From Rhizoctonia solani (taxonomy: Eukaryota; Basidiomycota; Agaricomycetes; Cantharellales; Ceratobasidiaceae), in NCBI RefSeq assembly GCF_016906535.1, contig NC_057382.1:1550001-1614000 (forward strand): a stretch of 64,000 nt of DNA, read 5' to 3'. The notes under the pieces were generated by a model. That model did not search any database, was not told where the DNA came from, and worked only from the letters and a program-made list of their open reading frames with translations. Made by a program: the position numbers and the translations under genes. Shown in pieces: positions 13,301 through 26,073 of the stretch. Every line of letters starts with the position of its first letter. Positions within the stretch are counted from its first letter, which is position 1.

Positions 13301-13759
13301 CTCATGAAAAACGATCCATTCACGCTCCTTATGGCACTCGATAGCCAAGGGTCGGCAGGAGGTGATTTGTATCTGGATGACGGAGAAAGTTATGCTCACG
13401 AGGACGGGTACTTGGTTTGGCGCCAATTCTTTGCCCAAACGGCTGACGAAGGATTGGTGATTGCTGGAGACGACCTCGTAAGCGATAACCTCGACCGAAC
13501 TGTCGATCAAACGGCACTGGAGCAATACAGCCCAGAGAACGCCTTTGCAAAGAGCATTGCTCAGGTTCGCATTGAGAAAATCATTATCCTTGGGAGCAAG
13601 AAGCCCAAGACCGTACTTAACGATGGCCTTCCGCTCGAATTTACCTACGAGGACGGTGTCACCTTTGACCAAAACAAGGATGGTCGTGCGAGCGTGTTGA
13701 CCATCAAGAACCCGGGCGCATTTGTTGTCAACACCTGGGGTATATATGCTCAGTACTAA
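10366..13759 (+). CDS. Glucosidase II alpha subunit (GH31), eight exons
   Basis: This enzyme trims the two inner glucoses from N-linked glycans in the ER during the calnexin folding cycle. Exons: 10366-11068, 11119-11750, 11804-12094, 12147-12248, 12403-12601, 12660-12903, 12959-13100 and 13151-13759; they join to a single 973-codon frame, the usual length for the family. An N-terminal signal peptide ([19 protein letters not shown]) is followed by the family-typical [10 protein letters not shown] segment. The GH31 nucleophile signature IWNDMNEPSVFNG places Asp at about residue 539. The acid/base Asp lies in [12 protein letters not shown] at about residue 615. No C-terminal KDEL is seen, as expected for a subunit retained by its beta partner. 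Introns 11751-11803 and 12602-12659 use GC donors (GCAAGT), the only in-frame solution at both sites. No frameshift or stop breaks the gene, unlike many neighbours. The closest alternative is another ER or secreted GH31 glucosidase. Confidence 0.95.
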
Positions 13760-15472
13760 GAGTGGGTAGTCGTGTGCTCTTTGGAATAAAATAAAACAAT
13801 TAGGAAGTGTTGCGCTTTGTGTTAATATATGTGTCTTGATAAAACAATTTATTTACAAGTGCTTGTATAAACATAGGCCGTATCAGTCAGGGCACTTGCC
13901 AGACTTGCAACCAGTTGCGGTATCTGAGGGCAAAAGGGTTATGTAAGATATGATGAGATAAGCTAATATATGAGAGGAGGCGCAGTCTTGCGTAGCGACT
14001 GGGACAACAGTCTAGGTGTTCCAACGATCCCTGACATATGTAAGCAGAGATGATCGGAAGAACCCCGGTAAAATATAACGTAAGCCTCTCAGCCCAGGCA
14101 AGAGTCACGTCGCCTAGGTATGGCGTGAGACTGGACAAGGTTGTGATCAAAGGACGCTTACTAAGAGTGAGATTGTGACATATGTACATTCAATGTACAT
14201 GCGAGTCTCAAAATACATGATTTCAACATTAATGTATGACACTTGAAATCTGAGCTAGCCAAACCGCATTTTGCGAACCGGGCTCGAGACAGATCCTGGA
14301 GATTAGCTCTCTTCTGCGGTGGAACAACGGGGGTCATATGCGCGGGTAGCATTGGCGTAGTCAAGACTTGGCATTGAGAGCGAGGTGACGCTGGACCAAC
14401 AATAAGTTCAGAATAGGTCGTGCCCCCGCTATTTGGCCTCTGGGGGGCTTTGTTGTCCACTTGAGAGTCCCTACGGCAACGCTATCTTATAGTTTCCGTA
14501 GGGGCTGGTCGCGAGCCTAGGCACTTGCCACGCCGTCACGCGCCCTAAATGTAACATCAGCGTCATCGAGAATCATCGAAATGAATATGGAGATTGCCGA
14601 ATCTACGATTCAGGTCTCCGAGCGGGGGACAACCTGAGGCATTATTCCCTCGTTTAACTGGCCATGTGAAAGTGTTAAATGGGTTGACACTTTAAGCAAC
14701 ACCTGAACCCATTGTTGTGTGGCACAAGAGGCTTAACTCCGGACCACAGCCATGGTTACCACATATTATTCGCTTTCTGTACGTATGTACCCAATTGTTA
14801 GACTACCATTCAGCTTGGTGGGTATCGTTGGCCATGGGTCTGTTACTTTAAGGCATTCCAGAACAATGGCCACGCACGCACATAACCGTTTGCATCACCT
14901 GTCGCGGATTCGTTCAGAGCAGCGAAAGCGATCCGTGAACCGAGAGGCGCAGCCTCTCTAATTGGCTAGTTTCGATGAGAAACTAAAGGAAATGGTTCGC
15001 CCGCTCATAACACAGCACATCTTACCAAAGCACCTGGCTTTCCTGTAAGAAAAATTCTCGTTTGTACACCTCACGATTGCACATGTTTTTTTGCTCTCGA
15101 GAGCGTTTGATGTCGCACTGGCCTGGACTGAATTTGAGACTCTTCATGATGTTCGTCTCCCTATCATTTACAAACAATCTCCAGAAGAATTGGCTTGGGT
15201 TATAACCTGCCCTTCGCTTCATTTAAGTGGTCCAACCAGTATTGGATTGGAGCTCCACTTCTCTCACAGATCAAGTTCGTCGCTTCTGCCGAGAGCACTT
15301 CGCCGGGTCTTGATCTAAATCGTTCGAATAAAGGCCTTGCACACCTTGTCAACCAACTATTTTCGAGCCTCTCATTCCCCTGCGGCCTGTCACGGTACCG
15401 TTTCTTGGTGTACCTAGATTTAATTGTTAAGTCTCAGGCCCTTACCAGTGCTTAAAATTAAGCCTGGAAGTT
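13760..15472. other. Intergenic, no supported gene
   Basis: Short open frames at 13887-14460 (-) and 14752-15455 (+) have no recognised motif and no consistent splice structure. The first 100 bases are the 3' flank of the GH31 gene and contain an AATAAA-like signal (about 13788). Confidence 0.4.
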
Positions 15473-17297
15473 ATGTCGGCTACTCCGTACGGTCCGGACT
15501 TCTTGCTAACTTGGAGACGGCAATGTACGACATTCGTCTCAGCATGTGAGGATTTATACCTTGTTTCATAAGGCCATTACACTGAAGCCCAACTATAGCA
15601 CACTGGGGGGCAAGTTTTAGTCTTCTAGTGTAACTCGGATACGTCGCTAATTACGTCGTTCTGGTAGTCGTCGGCTATGCATTGTTAGTTTATGATCATA
15701 TGTTGACATTTACGGATGAGGTGATGTCGATTCTAGCGCCCTATACTTGTGTATGTTGAATGTCTACATAGATCCAGTTCATATGGAAGGCAAAAAAATC
15801 CCCAGTTGTGGCAATGTTCCTGCTGGTCAGTGTATTTCTATACCCCAAGATCAAAATCTTATAGCTCCCTCTAGAATCGATATATCACTCCAATCGTATT
15901 AGCTATTGACGTGCGTGAACATCATAGCTAAAAATCATCCACGGTTTGGTCTCAATGAAAACTTTAGCTCTACGACAAGGGAGGGATTGCTACATATTCT
16001 TCGCATACGTTGTAAGCTCACTCTAACCAGCCCGTTACCGAGCGGCTATGATTGATCTTGGCGATAGTTGTATAACTTGGTACTTTGTGGAGGCCATGTG
16101 GTACATTATTTCGTTTGGTATTACTCATGCTCTCGTAGCTATGCGAGTAAGCCTTGCTTCGACCACGCTTGACAAGCCCACTGGTTGACTATATGCACCG
16201 TCAGGTTATGGCGATCTGGGGACGCCCGCGATGGATCGTTTTTTTAGTTTCTAGCTTTTGGCTGCTATACTTTTGCTCAACATTCGGCGTGGGTGTGTTT
16301 TTTCATCACAGCCTTTTACTTACTGATCGCTAGTACAGATTCTGTTCGCCTCACTCATTACCAAAGCCAGTAAGCCTTGCCTAAACATTTATCCTGACGA
16401 CGCCATTCAACCTGGTAAAACCGTTTAGACACGGTTCATTTCGAACCTCTACTCAGAGTCTGTTACCTCAGTGTAAGTGGCAGTGAAGGAGTTGCACACC
16501 TCTACTTACTTACAGCCTAACTCACAGATTGCTCCTTTCCTGTAAGCCCGAAGTCCCCAGGAACCACTCAAACAAAAAACACGTGCTATCATTTCTGATT
16601 GCTCTGTCATTCCCCCGCAGCTGGAGTTGTTGGGTTCCTCCCCTTCTCCTTGAAATCGTGCTTTTTACCCTGTCTTGCATCCAGGCCCTTCGAGCCGGCA
16701 AATTCACCGCCCGGACGCCCATCATTCATGTTTTATTCCGTGATGGTATGTGCTAAGCATCGCATTACCCTTCTCGACGCGCATATACTCACATCGCCGA
16801 ACTGCCCTCAATTTTAGGCGCCCTGCATTTTGTGGTTATTCTTGGTTCGTTTCAGCCTTTGCTTCCACGGCCAATCAATATTCTCAGACTGATCGTTCAC
16901 CTGCTTTTCTCCTCCAGCCTGTTCGATCTTCAACATCATCACATGGCTCGTCGCGCCACCAACCCTTGTTGCCCTAGCGAAATAGTTGCGTGACTACATA
17001 CCACACGTCTCGGCTCTTTCCAGGACTTATTACTGATGCTCGTTACATAGCTTCGGTCTGGCGATGGTAAACGTGATGATTTCTCGCCTGGTTCTTAATC
17101 TCCGGAGTTGTCAGGCCCAATCCAGGTCCCACCATTTTGTGGCCACCCCAGGAGGAGGACTTCAGGTACATGTTAGTATTGAGGAAGTCGAACTTGATGG
17201 AGCCATATGGAAGTCCCAGGATAATGACTATGAACTGGACGCAGAGACTGGTAGTCGAACGCGAATCAGTCCGTCTCAGCCTATACATCAATTCTAA
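15473..17297 (+). CDS. DUF6533-type multi-pass membrane protein, copy 1
   Basis: A chain of short exons gives the hallmark segments of the Agaricomycete DUF6533 family. The start is MSATPYGPDFLLTWRR at 15473. The core LLVYDHMLTFTDEV lies at about 15680-15722, followed by WKAKKSPVVAMFLL (about 15785) and NRYITPIVLAIDV (about 15877). Further on come YFVEAMWYIISFGITHALVA (about 16085), IWGRPRWIVFLVSSFWLLYF (about 16211), LRAGKFTARTPIIHVLFRDG (about 16690) and SRLVLNLRS near 17085. Hydrophobic segments alternate with polar loops, as in a seven-helix protein. No function is known for the family. The tail after the last helix is polar and variable. Exact exon ends are uncertain because the exons are short. 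Two related genes follow on the other strand. Confidence 0.6.
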
Positions 17298-17542
17298 AAC
17301 ACTAAGCTTTTTATGCTGTCTTGCTGTGGCATAGCGTGCTCTCCTTGGGACCCGTAAAATGAGTTTATGTATTTTTTATTGGTTTGATCTATATATGGCT
17401 ACGGTATGCTCTGTTGAAGTACAATATATCGAGTAATAATTTTACACAATTCCAGTCTCCCAGTGATATGTTCGGATACATTGAAACCAATAAAGAAAAG
17501 AAAAGGAGCGACTAGCATAGTCTATACGCGCCAAGGCAGGAA

Positions 17543-19341
17543 TTAAACGATATGAAACTTGCTATCTTTTGAACCTAGCCGGTAATACCTGTCACTCGAC
17601 TTGATCTGGTTCAGCTGAATCCGATCTTGTGGTGAGAATGCGCCTATGCGCACTTCATCGCGGGACACAAATACCACGCTGCGATCAGGTGTGCCATTGT
17701 GAGAACGGTTAGAGGAGATCTTGGCACTCATTTCGTATCCGTAGTGATCGTCAGATGTGGTTTTCCCAGAGTTCGTAGGCATAAGATCTTCTCTACGTGA
17801 GCCACGGAGATTTAGCACAAGCCTTGCACCCATGGTTGGTACGATACACAGAACGAAGCTGACAAAGTAATGTAGGTAAGTTTGTAGATCGAAGTGTAAA
17901 TATTCATGCTTACTATTTTGAAAGAGCGACTAGAGTAGGTGGAGCGAGGAGCCAAACCATCATGTTGAACATGCTGCACAGGGATATTACTATGAAGTAG
18001 ATGATACCTGTACTCGTGTTCGATATTGTTTGATTTTCTATCACATTGAGTAAGACACTCACCGTCACGATATAAGACACGGACAACTGGTGTATTGACT
18101 TTATTCTTGGAATGCTCGATAGCCTTAATCACCTGGAAGACCGACCCTTTATTCTTCAGAGACTACAAGATGATTCAAGTCGATGTATCACTCACCGTCA
18201 TGACAAACACAAATAATTCGAAAATGAGCGCAGGGAGCCAACAAGTCCATCTATCAGACCAATGGGCGTTGAGCCTCGATCAGATCCAGAGACATCGAAC
18301 TCACAGGTACGGCGACACTTCGGCGAAACACAATCTAAACAGTGGGTTATATGCGACAGTGTCTATTGATTATATGGATCAGCCTCGGATTGCGGTCGCC
18401 AGAATCAACCCCGCTTACGAGCAAAATCTATCTCGAACTTGAATGCGATCTGTAGGAGGAAGTCCGTGTTTAGGCCTAAATCGCAAACTCTATACCAGGA
18501 AGTGGCCCACCACCGTAGTAACCGTAAAGTAGGCTACAAAAAGGAGCGCGAGTGTGATCGACAGCCAGCGCGGTCGGCCCCATATAGCATGAACCTATCG
18601 TTCGGCCGTGTTCAGCCTAATCGTAGACATCAATCCAGCAAAACTCAACATACACGAAGCGCAACGAGTGCATGGATGAGGCTGAAGGCGACAAGGTTCC
18701 AGGCCGATTCAGCAAAATACCAGTTGACACAGCTGCATCATGTGTAAGCAAGTGTTTGGTTTCGGATACGGATATACCGGACTTACAAAGTCTGCGATAG
18801 GAAGTTCGCTAAACCGCCTTTGTCGTAGACCTGTTTTATGTCATAACATGGGCTTGAGTCAGGAATTCTTAAACGAGGTACGTGAGATATGCTAACTTAC
18901 ATCAACAATCAACACCAAGGGCGTGATATACCGATTCTGACCGGAAAATGTCGGTAACCATTGAGAAAGGCGAACGCGAGCTGGCTCACCAAAACAAAAA
19001 AGACGGAAACCCATGATCGTTGTTGTTTCCATATGAGCTCGACCTATGGTGAATCAGTCGGACTGTCTATATCAAGTAGGAGGACCGGCATACCTCTTGA
19101 GGAAAGGTCAGGATGTGATCATATATCAGAATGCAGAACCCAGCGACTTAAAGGCTAATAAGCAAACGATATCCTAATTCGTGGACCGATGGTAACTCAC
19201 TAGCCAGACATCTGGAAAGGGGGATCAGCATTTCAAAAGCATATAGGGCTGTTTGCTATCGTACCTGCTCGCAAGTATGTGGTGCAGGGCTATTTCCAAC
19301 TCGTGCAACTGTGCAGCCATCGCCAAGTCAGTCGACACCAT
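17543..19341 (-). CDS. DUF6533-type multi-pass membrane protein, copy 2
   Basis: Read on the minus strand, the gene starts near 19341 (MVSTDLAMAAQLHELEI) with a first exon ending HHILASR before a GTACGA donor. The hallmark core AGFCILIYDHILTFPQEV lies near 19130, and VELIWKQQRSWVSVFFVLV follows after an intron. The conserved segment IKAIEHSKNKVNTPVVRVLY is at about 18130-18070. The last exon, 17833-17543, starts MGARLVLNLRG and carries a hydrophilic Ser/Arg-rich tail. These match copy 3 step for step, showing tandem duplication. The family is a set of seven-helix-like Agaricomycete proteins of unknown role. Middle exons are hard to delimit, and I cannot rule out one or two disabling changes. 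Confidence 0.55.
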
Positions 19342-20005
19342 CCTAGACTGGGGGGAACGAGCGAAAAGTCCAGAGGTGACGACGAATGACCGGGTTATAT
19401 GGGCCCATATGGAGATCAGAAATGTTGCTTATGAATACAGCTGCCGAGACTCTCGGAACAGGAGGTCGTCCGGAGAGGCCCATGTGCAAAGTTTCTCCAG
19501 GTCCACTCCACGTGGGACCGACCCCGACAGTAGAGTTCTTAACCCGGTGCCGTGGAATAATTCAAATTTTCTCCATCCCTCACGTGATGCACAAGCTTTT
19601 CTTCGGTCCTTGCGACCCTCACTGTCGTCGTGGTTTGGTGCTAAAGCGAGAAAATTATGCATTGCGAGTACTGATCTTGCATTCTCCCTTGGCGGTGGCT
19701 CTCCAGACGCGCAGTTTTGACCACCAATGTTAAACGTTCAATAAATTTCAAATAGCAGCATCTGGCTTCGGTCTTCGTATGCACCGACACGGATGATGGT
19801 TGTCAAAGACGTGTGAATTATAACAATAAAAATTTAAGTGTGTAAAAATGTTATATAAATGTTCTAAAAATCTTTGAGTACAAAAGAAAGGGAGAAAAGA
19901 ACAGCATGCACAGCTGTTAATCCAGAATCGGAATCGCATCAAATTCTACCTGGGACCTACCCTCCGAGATTGATAGTGTGTAGTACTTGGCTTGATTTGA
20001 TCCAA

Positions 20006-21672
20006 TTAAATTCGATTACGGGAAGAGTGATAATGCTGTTCAGGCTCAACCTTGGGTAAAAAGGAGCCAAGTCTGTCCATGGCCATAGAAGACTTATATG
20101 ATAATCCTCTCGAGGCATGCATTTCGTACGCACTTTCGTCGACAGTCGACCGACCTGTGCGCATGACATCATCGCGGCGAGAGCTTCTGAGGTTCAGCAC
20201 GGGCCGGGAACCCATCACAGCTACAATAGAAAGAACAAAGCTGCATTTAAATAGTGAGTTAGAGCGAATGGCAGACCCACGTGGATGGGATCTGCTTACT
20301 ATTTGGATAACGCCACAAGCGTGGGTGGTGCCAACAACCACACCATCATGTTGAACACACTGCAGCAACAAATGACAACAAAGTATACTATCCTTGAGAG
20401 CCAGTTATCCTCGGATCTTGTCGGTTCAACTCTATCAGTCGCCTACCATCACGATATAATACATATAAAACAGGTGTATTTATGTTTTTACGTGAGTGTT
20501 CGTTAGCCTTTATCAGAGTCAGAATAAAGAGGAATGATTCGAATACGAGTGCCGGAAGCCAGCAAACCCAGCTGGGAGGGTCATGTGAGTCCCTATCGGG
20601 AGCAAAAAGAAGCAATGAGCTCACAGGTGTGGAGATATTTGAGCAAAACATATATGGAAGAGTTGATTGTATGCGACAGTATCTACCAATCTGTAATTCA
20701 GTCATACGATGTTTGCGTATCTTACTTTTACTTACATCCAAATTCGATTTGGTACTTATATGCAATCTATAAAGCAATCATGAATGCTAAACAGGGAGCA
20801 TTCCAACTGACAGCTCACCACCGCAGTCACTACAAAATAAAGAGCGAAGACAACCAAAAGGGTCACAGAGAGCCATCTCGGTCTTCCCCAAATCGCATGG
20901 ACCTGATACATAGCCCCAGATCAGAATTCATCCTCCCAAAGGAAACGAAAGGAATGAGACGGTATAAAACGAAAACCTACTCGAAGAGCAACGAGCCCGT
21001 GAATCAACGCGAAGGCATACAAGTTCCAGATAGTCTCCCCGTAGTACCATCCCAAACAACTGGTCCGGGTATCAGATTGGTGTTCTACGCGACCAAGAAA
21101 TACGGAGCTCACAAGGAATTAGGAATATAGTGGGCCAGCCCCCCCTTATCATGGATCTATTTGGCCCTGTCGGTGCTTGCAATGCTGCATAAAAACTATG
21201 CCACATACGTCCACTATTAGCACCACGGGGGTAATGTATCGAATCTACCAAAATTGCTTAGCGATAGCAACGTATTCGTCCATCAATAGATACCGACCAG
21301 GACGAAGAAAACAGAGACGAGCGATCGGTTTTGTTTCCAAATAAACTCGATCTGAAAGTAAACCTTAATTAGTAAACTTTTGTGATACAAGGTCTAGGAG
21401 AGTCTCGTAATTGCCTCATCAGAGAACGTCAAGGAATGGTCGTAACATAGAATGCAGAACCCCGCGACTGGGAAACATCAACGAGCACTCTTTATGCATG
21501 GGTGCTGGTATATTACTCACTGGCTAAACATCTAACAGATATGATTTAGTAAACGAGTGTGCCTGTATGTCGTCTACGAAGTCACGACCTACTTGCTCGC
21601 AAACACGTGAAGCATTGCAATTTCAAGCTCACGTAGAGCATGAGCGAGGGTCGGTGATATTAGTGCGGTCAT
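20006..21672 (-). CDS. DUF6533-type multi-pass membrane protein, copy 3
   Basis: The first exon starts at 21672 (MTALISPTLAHALRELEI) and ends HVFASK at a GTAGGT donor. The hallmark core AGFCILCYDHSLTFSDE lies near 21470-21420, and IEFIWKQNRSLVSVFFVLVG follows near 21350. The segment IHGLVALRV is near 21000, and FESFLFILTLIKANEHSRKN followed by TPVLYVLYRDG lies near 20540-20470. The last exon begins near 20215 with GSRPVLNLRSS and runs to a stop at 20006. Copy 2 lies head to tail immediately downstream. After SDE the donor reads GCAATT rather than GT, which is either a weak GC donor or a mutation. Function is unknown. Confidence 0.55.
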
Positions 21673-22920
21673 TTCATTGACACTCAATCTAACCAATAAA
21701 GTCCACGCGATAGGCCGTATGCCAGTTAGTAATGGAGGAAAGAGAAGTAAGATCAACCTGTGCACAACGATGGAATGGCCATCGCACTTAAATCATTGGG
21801 TCGAAAAAGCCTAACAAGATGGCTGAAGTCTCGTCAGGGGGAATTATGGCACGTGAGGTCTGAGCTCTAATCGCAGATTGTACAGAGGGCGCGGACGAAT
21901 CAGGAAAGGTCGATGGACGACCTGCTTCATCGTTTTGCCTTTACGATGTGGCTGGGGTCTTGAACGGGCCAGTGAAGTGGCGCGGAATTGCCCGGATTTG
22001 CCTTGCCCTCACGATTAGATCCTGCCGATTTACTACTCCCATGACTATTTAGTCAGTTGGCGAGCTTTATGGAACTAGAAGTACGAGATTATTTACTAAA
22101 GCTTGAATCGCCTCTAGTGCATGGTGAATAGCTAATACGAACTAGCCAGGTGCCGGCCCGATCATCGTTCGCGGTGAAATTTTGGAAATACCCTCTTCTT
22201 CAGGTACAATCATAAGTTGCTGGGCCACTCGTTTCATGTTACGACGGCTTGGCACACCATCAAAATCAACAACTGCAACCTTTTGTAGCTACTCCTCCCT
22301 ATACCTGTGGCTATGATATGTGCGGTTCTTTCGAATTCGGGGTATCCCCGAGCCAGAACATGTAGAATGAAGTTTAGTCGAGAAAAAAAATGGACGTGGC
22401 GCAAATCGACCATCGGTGGATAGGAACAGACGACTCGTGGAGTTATAGACAATGGCAGGAAAGCAAATGTTGAATATTCTCATACTGGATGGTTCCGATG
22501 AAATTTCAATACGGGCACACACTGCTTAAGGAAGCAAGTCGGAATATGTGACCCCTCTGTACGTACAAGGAGCCAACTTGAATTATCCTTGAACTACTCA
22601 AGATGGAGCCACAAAAGGTAGCATAGTATATGGGATGTTTTGAACTTCCTGTGTGTTGTAACTGCGCTATACGAGTGAGCTGTAATCTGAATCTTAATAC
22701 GACTACAGATCGTTTTGAGTCTGGTATGGCCAATCCGCCTCGCTCGGATGCACTTCAGTGTGCAAGGCAGTAATCCGCATGCTAAACCACTTGCACTGGG
22801 GGGGGGGGCAATGAGCTTTGTACTGCAATGAGGTTATTTTTTGATGTCGGAATGTAAATGTATTCAATCACAAGTATAGCAACTAGTAGCCCTATATTCC
22901 AGCTCTTTACCAGTGATTTT
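21673..22920. other. Intergenic region with poly-G tract
   Basis: Small minus-strand open frames at 22234-22733 have no recognised motif. A run of 11 G residues spans about 22798-22808, followed after about 110 bases by the 3' end of the polygalacturonase gene. No gene is supported. Confidence 0.4.
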
Positions 22921-24622
22921 TTACAAGCCCTCAGTGCAGTTGAACCCTACTGGAGTAGCAACATTACTGCATTTGATTCTTGCACCAGTCCCATTAACCT
23001 TTATCCCATTCATACCATCAAATCGGACGTTCTGGCATGGTGCGGCCCCACTACACTGGAGTCGTGCAAGGATGTTGTAGGTGATGTTGCCAGTCATTGG
23101 ACCTGATTGTTGGGTGGGTATAAAAGATAAACACAGGTCTCAAGGTAGAATGTGTTAGGCCGGACTTACCCCAGGTCACATCTGAGATTTGAAGGGTGGA
23201 AGTGTCGCATCCTCCTGTAGCTCCTGAGAATGAGGTACATTGGGTAAGTTGGACGGGCTGTTGGTACACGTCTATCAAGTGGAAGTCTTTCCAAGCTGGT
23301 GAACGAAGACGTGCGTCAATCTTGTGAGAGGTTTCAAAGTAAAAGTACAGGGCAACTCACTGATATTGCGAACTACGCCAGTTCCACCACCACCTCCATT
23401 GGGAGGATAACTCTGTTGAATACCAGTCCATGTTTTGATATAGCCTGCATAACGGGTTCCGATACATGTGATATTCCTAGCAAGCACGTTTTCGATATAT
23501 TCGTAAACGCCGTTGTATTGCCCTGAACAAAGTTTAGTATTACTTATGAATTATAGCCGCGCTCTAAAGTGTACCTATGGAGCCCATTGCAATTCCGAGG
23601 CCTCTCCGCAGTATCATATTCTCCATCAATATGTTAGTCGAATTTGCTTTAAGTGCTAAATTCGCTCTTGTTTTAGTTTATGTAGAATGCTAACAGATTA
23701 TAGAATGCATACCAATACTGTCGTCCCCGTTGTCAATCTCCCAACCCCGGAATGTGATACGATTCGACGCCAGAGTATCCGCACCATCCGTATTCCGTGC
23801 AGGGTAGCCGTTGCTTGAATGACTAGAAACAAAAATATTTTCTAGGAGCACGTCTTCTGAATGTGCAATAGTCATAGTCCTACAAACTATGGTTACTGGG
23901 CGAAGTTAATTGTTAGGTATCCCGGATACTTACCACATCTGACTTTGTACAAAGCGAAGCCCCTCAAACACTGAGTCTTTGGTTTTCCAAATAGTCAAGG
24001 AGTGCGGTTTGCCTGGAAGATTTGAAACTCCTTTGGTGTAGTCATACCTTCGAACCTAAATCAGTTTAACGAGCCATAGGGTCTCCATTTGTACCAACCA
24101 AATCTTTTGTAGGACCCCTGTCAGTTAAATGTTATAGTTAGCCAAATGAACTTGACTCGCCTGCCCATTTCCATCTATAGTTCCATATCCAAAACCATGT
24201 ACTCGGAGATTTGTACCTCCTAAGAACCAAGCGGAACTCTGATTTTGGTATCCGATTGGTAGACTATTATTAAGCCAATACTTGATATCAGTGCCCCACT
24301 GGATACGTATAGTATGTCAATGGATCGAAAGATACGTCGACGCCAACCGACTCACTAGGAGCGTCCCCTTAATATCAACGGTACAGTTAACTAAGCCGGT
24401 GGTGTTCATCACTCGCTCGACATGGTAAGTCGCATTTTGGAATTCAATACGCCCGTTATGACCGCACTGATCAAACGCATCGAGGATTGCTTGCGAGTCA
24501 TCTATGCCCTCCCCGCCTGGAGTAATAACACACGTAGAGCCCGTTCGGTTCATGAGGCCGGCGGTGGCAAGTCCCCAGAACGAAGCTACCAATGAAGACT
24601 GAAGCAACCGAGTTACAAGCAT
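22921..24622 (-). CDS. GH28 exo-polygalacturonase-like pectinase, secreted
   Basis: The start is placed at 24622 (MLVTRLLQSSLVASFWGLA), which gives a signal peptide; an in-frame ATG at 24646 is the alternative. Exon 1 ends at 24356. Later exons give WGTDIKYWLNNSLPIGYQNQ, HGFGYGTIDGNGQ, VFEGLRFVQSQMW and then the GH28 signatures YPARNTDGAD and IDNGDDSI, which hold the catalytic Asp residues. Further segments are RRGLGIAMGSIGQ and TRYAGYIKTWTG; the last supplies the usual substrate-binding Lys. The final exon ends CTEGL at 22921. The usual G-H-G motif is replaced by G-L-G, which I associate with exo-acting galacturonosidases rather than endo-polygalacturonases. At least eight introns are needed, and one appears to use a GC donor (24160). 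The enzyme would release galacturonic acid from pectin outside the cell. Confidence 0.82.
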
Positions 24623-24646
24623 CGTTGATAATGGTGTACAGAGCAA

Positions 24647-26073
24647 GATTCTATGATAAATCTCATTTTATAGTGTTGTGCCTATCTTCGGGGCCCGGGC
24701 CGGCTAGTTATCATGAGAGTGCTTTGAAGAGCTCAACACAGGCCGTAGAAATCCTAAGGGGTTACCGAAGGTCGAGCACTTCGTCAGGCGGTCCGAGCCC
24801 GCCGCCACTTCCTAATGGAGGATTTAATCCGCCAATTTTCAACGATGATTTGGAGAAGTGACTTCCAGAAGCCAGAATCCACCTAATTATAATCAAGTGC
24901 TACTGTAGCTTGGAGTAATTGACCCAAATCGACAAGTGGAGCAGTTGGGTTTACCAAGAGGGGAAGGGAAATCGTGTGTTTGGGCGTTTTATGATTACAT
25001 AGCCCACAGTGCCATCGTGGACTATATTCGTCCAATCCCACAAACGGTCTATATGCGCCTTTCATCCCTTTTACTCAACTATAACCATGCCGACAACCCT
25101 CAAGTCGCCTCTTTCAAAGCCTGAGCGGAAGCTACAAGAAGCCTTAAATTGAAAACCACAGGATTTGAATAAAGTTGTACGGTATCCAATAGTAAAGTTC
25201 TCAGGCAAAACGTTATATACGTAGGCATCAGTGGTCACCTGAGAGTCGGCTACACCTTCCCAACCGGAAATCAATACACTAAGAGTGTTCAAATCCGGCG
25301 GTGTGCATCAGGAAAGTTAACTATATATGCACATACATATACGCATCATATACGCGAACAGCCCGATAAGAGCACAGGTTAAGTTGGAGGATATCGATTG
25401 CAACAACCGGTATCCGCCGCCGTATCCTAACACCAACTTGAATCTGTTCTAAGCGAATAAGTCCGCGCCGCAACCCGCCACGCGCTCAGAGCCACAATGT
25501 GCAGTTTGTGAAAGTACGAGCTATGATCGTATAACAGCCATGGGCCCGAGAGAATCAGTTAGCTTGGCCACTCGGCCTTTACCGACCGATCAGAAAAGTA
25601 GCATCTGAGTCGGTATCCTCCGAGTTCTTCACTTCAGAACACCTAGTTCTCTGTACGCTACATGCTCGCTGCATCAATGTGGGAATAAAGCTACACAACC
25701 TGCATAAGAGATAGTTAAATGATATATGGGGGCTATAGGTAGCTCGGGCCAATATCAAAGGCTAGGGCTATTCAAAGGCTTAAAAGAGGATGTCATAACC
25801 AGAGCGGGCCGCATTCACCCCGTCTTCTTACACGCCAAAAGAACTGTACTCGGAAGACAGAAATTAATTATTTCGGACTAAAATTTTACAATGGAATCAA
25901 TCAGTATGGGAAGAGAAGGCGCGAGGATTATCGGGAATATCAGAACTTGGGATTAGGATCGGCCACCGGCTCTATACTAGTTGCCAAGCCCAAACACAGC
26001 TATACGCGCACTCGGCATCCGTAACGTAGAAATGCCTGTATGTTATTTAAGGAGATTTATTTCTCTCTGTTAT
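24647..26073. other. Intergenic with possible coding remnant
   Basis: The first part is the likely promoter of the polygalacturonase. Minus-strand open pieces at 25292-25071 (DAYVYNVLPENFTIGYRTTL) and 25065-24883 look faintly protein-like but match no family known to me and cannot be joined. The rest, to 26073, shows nothing recognisable. Confidence 0.35.
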
